Below are positions 31,146 through 33,814 of a stretch of 33,814 nt of DNA, in pieces. The stretch's first letter is position 1. Each line of letters opens with the position of its first letter. The translations under genes were made by a program, and so were the position numbers. Under the pieces are notes generated by a model. It saw only the letters and a list, made by a program, of their open reading frames with translations, was not told where the DNA came from and ran no database searches. Source of the stretch: Deltaproteobacteria bacterium (GTDB lineage: Bacteria > Myxococcota_A > UBA9160 > JAFDDA01); assembly GCA_019311105.1 (NCBI GenBank), contig JAFDDA010000028.1, forward strand, positions 1 to 33,814. Direction: 5' to 3'.

Positions 31146-32579
31146 TCCTACTCGCACTACGAACGGCTGAGTGCGGTCGACGCGACCTTCCTCGAGATCG
31201 AGGACGCCAACGTCCACATGCACGTGGGCGCGGTGGCGCGCTTCGAGGCCGAGCCGCTGCGCGGGCCGAGCGGCGGCGTCGACATCGATCGCATCCGCAG
31301 CTACGTCGAGATCAGCCTCCACGAGAGCCCGCGCTTCCGCCAGCGCCTCGAGCGCATGGCCGTCTTCGACCACCCGGTCTGGGTGGACGACCCGCGCTTC
31401 AACCTCGTCTACCACGTGCGGCACACTGCGCTTCCGCCGCCGGGCGACGAGCGTCAGCTCAAGCGTCTGGCCGGCCGGATCCTCTCCCAGAAGCTCGACC
31501 GCGGGAAGGCGCTCTGGGAGATGTGGGTGGTCGAGGGTCTCGAGGACGACCAGTTCGCCCTGATCGTGAAGGCACACCACGCGATGGTCGACGGCATCGC
31601 GGGCGTGGACCTGATGGGTGCGCTGCTCCGGCTCGAGCCCGACGCGCCGCGGCCCGAGCCGCACGAGTGGATTCCGCGCCCGCCGCCGCCGGACAGCCGG
31701 CTGGTCGCCGACGAGATCTGGCGGCGTGCATCGCTGCCCCTCGCGGCCATCCGCGGAGCGCCCGGCGCCTTGCGCCACCCGGTCGAGACCCTCGAGAACG
31801 CGCGAGAGACTCTCGCCGCCGTGGGCGAAGCGATCGGCGGTGGCCTCTCCGGCACCACAGACACGCCGCTGAACCCCGAGCTCGGCCCGTATCGCCGCTT
31901 CGACTGGACGCGGACGTCGATCGAGGAGGTGAGCGCGATCCGCAAGCACCTCGGCGGCACCTTGAACGACGTCGTGCTCACCACGGTGGCCGGCGCGGTC
32001 GGCCGCTTCCTCGTCCGCCGCGGCATGCATGTAGACGAGGACACGCGCTTTCGCGTGATGGTGCCGGTCAGCATCCGCCAGCGCAGCGAGCAGGGCGTGC
32101 CCGGCAACCGCGTGGTGAACTTCCTCGCGAAGATCCCCATCCACGAGACCGATCCGGTCCGCCGGCTCGAGGCGACGCGCGAGAGCCTCGGCGAGCTCAA
32201 GGGCTCGCGCCTCGTGAAGGGCGCCGAGATCATCGAGGAGCTCGGCGACCACACCTTCACCAGCCTGATCGTGAGCTTCGTGCAGCTCGGGGCGAGTCAG
32301 CGCGCCTACAACATGGTCGTGACCAACGTCCCGGGCCCGCCGCGCCCGCTCTATCTGCTCGAGTCGCGCATGACCGACATCTACCCCGTGGTGCCGCTCT
32401 TCCGCGGCCAGGGGCTCGGGATCGCGCTGTTCAGCTATGCCGGAGATCTGTGCTGGGGATTGAACGCCTGCTGGGACGGCGTGCCCGACCTCCACGACCT
32501 GATCGAGGATCTGGCCGAGAGCTTCGCCGAGCTGCGCCACGCCGCCGAGCGCGCAGCGGACACCCAGAAGAGTCACTGA
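31143..32579 (+). CDS. Wax ester synthase/diacylglycerol acyltransferase (WS/DGAT) family protein, apparent ATT start
   Basis: A 478-residue acyl-CoA-dependent acyltransferase that would make wax esters and/or triacylglycerol. The active site HHAMVDG (HHxxxDG) is intact. Other family features: GTLNDVVLTTVAGAVGRFLV, VPVSIRQRSEQGVPGNRVVN, NMVVTNVPGPPRPLYLLESR and LGIALFSYAGDLCWGLNACW. The first ATG in frame, 31218, would remove the family-typical N-terminus that is encoded just before it (ISYSHYERLSAVDATFLEIE then DANVHMHVG). That stretch has no ATG, GTG or TTG start; the codon at its head is ATT (31143), spaced 7 nt from a perfect GGAGG at 31131-31135. So either ATT is used as start or the base is a sequencing error for ATG. 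Length then matches the family (about 460-480). Confidence 0.9.
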   Translation: MSYSHYERLSAVDATFLEIEDANVHMHVGAVARFEAEPLRGPSGGVDIDRIRSYVEISLHESPRFRQRLERMAVFDHPVWVDDPRFNLVYHVRHTALPPPGDERQLKRLAGRILSQKLDRGKALWEMWVVEGLEDDQFALIVKAHHAMVDGIAGVDLMGALLRLEPDAPRPEPHEWIPRPPPPDSRLVADEIWRRASLPLAAIRGAPGALRHPVETLENARETLAAVGEAIGGGLSGTTDTPLNPELGPYRRFDWTRTSIEEVSAIRKHLGGTLNDVVLTTVAGAVGRFLVRRGMHVDEDTRFRVMVPVSIRQRSEQGVPGNRVVNFLAKIPIHETDPVRRLEATRESLGELKGSRLVKGAEIIEELGDHTFTSLIVSFVQLGASQRAYNMVVTNVPGPPRPLYLLESRMTDIYPVVPLFRGQGLGIALFSYAGDLCWGLNACWDGVPDLHDLIEDLAESFAELRHAAERAADTQKSH

Positions 32580-32598
32580 CGGCCGAGAAGCCGAGAGG

Positions 32599-32748
32599 AT
32601 GCGGATGCGCTGGATCACGCAGCGGGTGATGAACATCCTGATGAGCACCTTCGTGGATACGGGTGTTACCATCGATGACGCGGGCCGGCTCTGTCTGCCC
32701 GACGGGCTCACGCCCCGTCGCGGGGCTCCCCGTAAGGGTTTGACATAA
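32599..32748 (+). CDS. Short ORF ending inside repeat copy B (doubtful gene)
   Basis: A 49-residue reading frame, MRMRWITQRVMNILMSTFVD then TGVTIDDAGRLCLPDGLTPR and RGAPRKGLT. A second ATG at 32605 has AGAGG 6 nt upstream. The frame begins 20 nt after the WS/DGAT stop, and its last dozen codons and its TAA (32746-32748) come from the repeat at 32712-32798. It may be a real small protein, the broken front of a gene cut by the repeat, or chance. No family is recognised. Confidence 0.25.
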   Translation: MRMRWITQRVMNILMSTFVDTGVTIDDAGRLCLPDGLTPRRGAPRKGLT

Positions 32749-32798
32749 CGCCCATACCCGGTCCTCGAGCGAAAACTCAGCTTGAATGCCCTATCTGC
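32712..32798 (+). repeat. Dispersed direct repeat, copy B
   Basis: The second copy of the repeat at 23860-23950, same orientation, about 8.85 kb away. The leading hairpin is kept in shorter form (GCCCCG / CGGGGC), with copy A carrying extra bases in the loop, and 32744-32776 is identical to 23896-23928. Downstream it runs directly into the coding sequence of the small Cys-containing protein; upstream it overlaps the end of the 49-codon frame. Confidence 0.8.
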
Positions 32799-32870
32799 CA
32801 CAAGCGCCTTCGACTCGGGCTCGCCAAGTGGCTTCGCAAGAGCGAGTTCAGGAACCTGCTTTCTGCTCCG

Positions 32871-33212
32871 GTGATTTACGCGATGGTCCTGCCCATCGCG
32901 CTCTTGGACCTTTCGCTATCGGCCTACCAGGCACTCTGCTTCCCTCTCTACCGAATCTCCAAAGTGGACCGTTCGGCGTTCATCGCAGTTGACCGGCACT
33001 GCCTGGCCTATCTGAACGCCGTCGAGAAGCTGAACTGCGCATTCTGCGGCTACGCAAACGGCGTCCTGGCCTACGCGCGCGAGGTCGCCGCCAGGTCCGA
33101 GCAGTACTGGTGCCCTATCAAACACGCCAGACGCACTCTCGGGACGCATGCTCGCTACTCCAACTTCCTTGACTATGGAGACCCCACCGGGTTCCATCAG
33201 GCTCAAGCATGA
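32871..33212 (+). CDS. Small conserved Cys-containing protein, possibly membrane-associated, 5' end uncertain
   Basis: The 113 residues from the GTG at 32871 include IYAMVLPIALLDLSLSAYQA (hydrophobic helix) and YLNAVEKLNCAFCGYANGVL then AYAREVAARSEQYWCPIKHA. This last block, with CxxC and WCPIKHA, is a conserved family of unknown function that I recognise from other proteobacteria. The reading frame stays open upstream to 32736, encoding LECPICHKRLRLGLAKWLRK and SEFRNLLSAPV, and family members normally have such an N-terminal part, so the true protein is probably longer. There is no ATG, GTG or TTG in that upstream part, most of whose beginning is repeat copy B. The gene has therefore either lost its start to the repeat or uses the GTG with a truncated N-terminus. 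Confidence 0.6.
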   Translation: MIYAMVLPIALLDLSLSAYQALCFPLYRISKVDRSAFIAVDRHCLAYLNAVEKLNCAFCGYANGVLAYAREVAARSEQYWCPIKHARRTLGTHARYSNFLDYGDPTGFHQAQA

Positions 33213-33285
33213 CTGCGCACCGAGCTCGCCTGCAGCAGTTGCGAGGCCCGAGACGAGTAACGTCACAACACATGGAGCAACCCAA

Positions 33286-33732
33286 GTGAAGGTCGATACG
33301 ATTCTAGTTCCCACCGACTTCTCAGCCGATGCAGAGAAGGCCCTTGATACGGCTACCGATGTCGCCAAAGCCTTTGGTGGCGCAAAGATCGTCGTCCTCC
33401 ATGCCTACCACGTGGACGTCCCGGTCGTCTCGCCGATGGCGGGCGGCTACTCGCTCCCCACAGGCTTCTACGAAGAACTCCGCGCTCAGGCCAGGGCTCG
33501 CGTGGACGAAGCCGTCAAGAAGCTCTCTGCGGGAGGCGTGGAGGCGACCGGCGTGGTTCTGCAAGAACCGGCTGCGCTTGCCGTCGTGGACCAGGCCGAG
33601 AAGCTCTCGGCCGACCTCATCATCATGGGAACCCGGGGCAATACGGGGCTCAAGCACGTAGTGCTCGGGAGCGTCGCGGAGCGGGTGGTACGAACCGCCC
33701 CGTGTTCGGTGCTCACGGTCAAGGCAACCTAG
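33286..33732 (+). CDS. Universal stress protein, UspA family (ATP-binding type)
   Basis: A 148-residue single-domain universal stress protein. The start is the GTG at 33286, with GGAG 8 nt upstream; the open frame extends to 33148 but only overlaps the previous gene. MKVDTILVPTDFSADAEKAL is the canonical beginning, GAKIVVLHAYHVDVPVVSPM the second strand with its insertion, and LSADLIIMGTRGNTGLKHVV then LGSVAERVVRTAPCSVLTVK the end. The nucleotide loop G115-x2-G118-x9-G128-S129 is intact, so it should bind ATP. Such proteins help cells survive energy or oxygen limitation and oxidative stress. It is the last complete gene; the remaining 82 nt of the window hold nothing recognisable. Confidence 0.93.
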   Translation: MKVDTILVPTDFSADAEKALDTATDVAKAFGGAKIVVLHAYHVDVPVVSPMAGGYSLPTGFYEELRAQARARVDEAVKKLSAGGVEATGVVLQEPAALAVVDQAEKLSADLIIMGTRGNTGLKHVVLGSVAERVVRTAPCSVLTVKAT

Positions 33733-33814
33733 GCGCGCCACCGAAGACGAAGAAGTTGGAGTGGACATCAGGCCGATCGAGGGGTCGACAGCGTTCGCCG
33801 TGGACCTTCGACGA

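Noticed and set aside
30681-32801. A 706-codon open frame on the minus strand through arcC and WS/DGAT
   Set aside because: Antisense shadow of two well-defined genes; no motif, low-complexity composition.
33272-33289. A five-codon ORF (ATG to TGA) overlapping the Usp GTG start
   Set aside because: It could be a coupling leader peptide, but its ATG lacks a ribosome site and the GGAG inside it serves the Usp gene; too short to judge.
1-33814. CRISPR arrays, rRNA, defence systems or phage genes
   Set aside because: No regularly spaced repeats, rRNA motifs, nucleases, toxins or structural phage proteins were found on either strand.

Overview
The window is high-GC (roughly two thirds G+C by eye), densely coded bacterial chromosome from a didermic organism: it has an RND tripartite efflux system with an outer-membrane factor, lipoproteins and a TRAP transporter. 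Oxygen-dependent coproporphyrinogen oxidase (HemF), a di-iron ferritin-like protein, Fe(II)/2-oxoglutarate-type oxygenase, glutathione S-transferases, a DUF3604 lipoprotein, a wax-ester-synthase-like acyltransferase and a TatT-type TRAP operon together suggest an aerobic, lipid-handling member of the former Deltaproteobacteria (for example Myxococcota or a related uncultured lineage). That placement is inference from gene content only.

Layout. 1-5.9 kb: start of ilvB (leftward), a divergent TetR regulator plus di-iron protein, a crotonase, a PhyH-family oxygenase, a secreted-type methyltransferase and a GST. 5.96-15.3 kb: a copper (possibly silver) island. cusC-cusB-cusA and a small Cys/His-containing exported protein run leftward; csoR-copA run rightward from a promoter whose spacer is filled by a perfect CsoR-type operator. 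15.3-23.6 kb: housekeeping and accessory genes (GNAT, DUF3604, methyltransferase, TauE/SafE-type permease, small ORF, ACAD10-like HAD, hemF, GST, gluQRS). 23.6-24.1 kb: a gene-free stretch with a tRNA-3'-end-like sequence and copy A of a dispersed repeat. 24.1-27.8 kb: a four-gene TatT-DctP-DctQ-DctM TRAP operon. 28-33.7 kb: CBS-domain protein, cyclic-2,3-diphosphoglycerate-synthetase-like P-loop protein, carbamate kinase, WS/DGAT acyltransferase, copy B of the repeat, a small Cys-containing protein and a universal stress protein, a set that looks like an energy-limitation/stress neighbourhood.

How genes work together. The copper island is self-contained: the CsoR repressor (C-H-C ligands), a P1B-1 Cu(I) ATPase to move copper to the periplasm, and a CusCBA pump whose CusA keeps the three-methionine Cu/Ag site, to expel it from the cell. 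The TRAP operon encodes all three transporter parts plus the periplasmic TPR-type TatT lipoprotein, and its binding protein lacks the usual carboxylate-binding Arg.

The most striking non-coding structures are a 131-bp inverted repeat (38-bp perfect core arms) at 4373-4503 that contains the stop codons of two convergent genes, a near-leaderless csoR promoter/operator, an about 90-bp direct repeat present twice about 8.85 kb apart, a 15-bp-stem hairpin before the DUF3604 gene, and an apparent ATT start codon for the WS/DGAT gene. No rRNA, intact tRNA, CRISPR array or transposase gene was seen.
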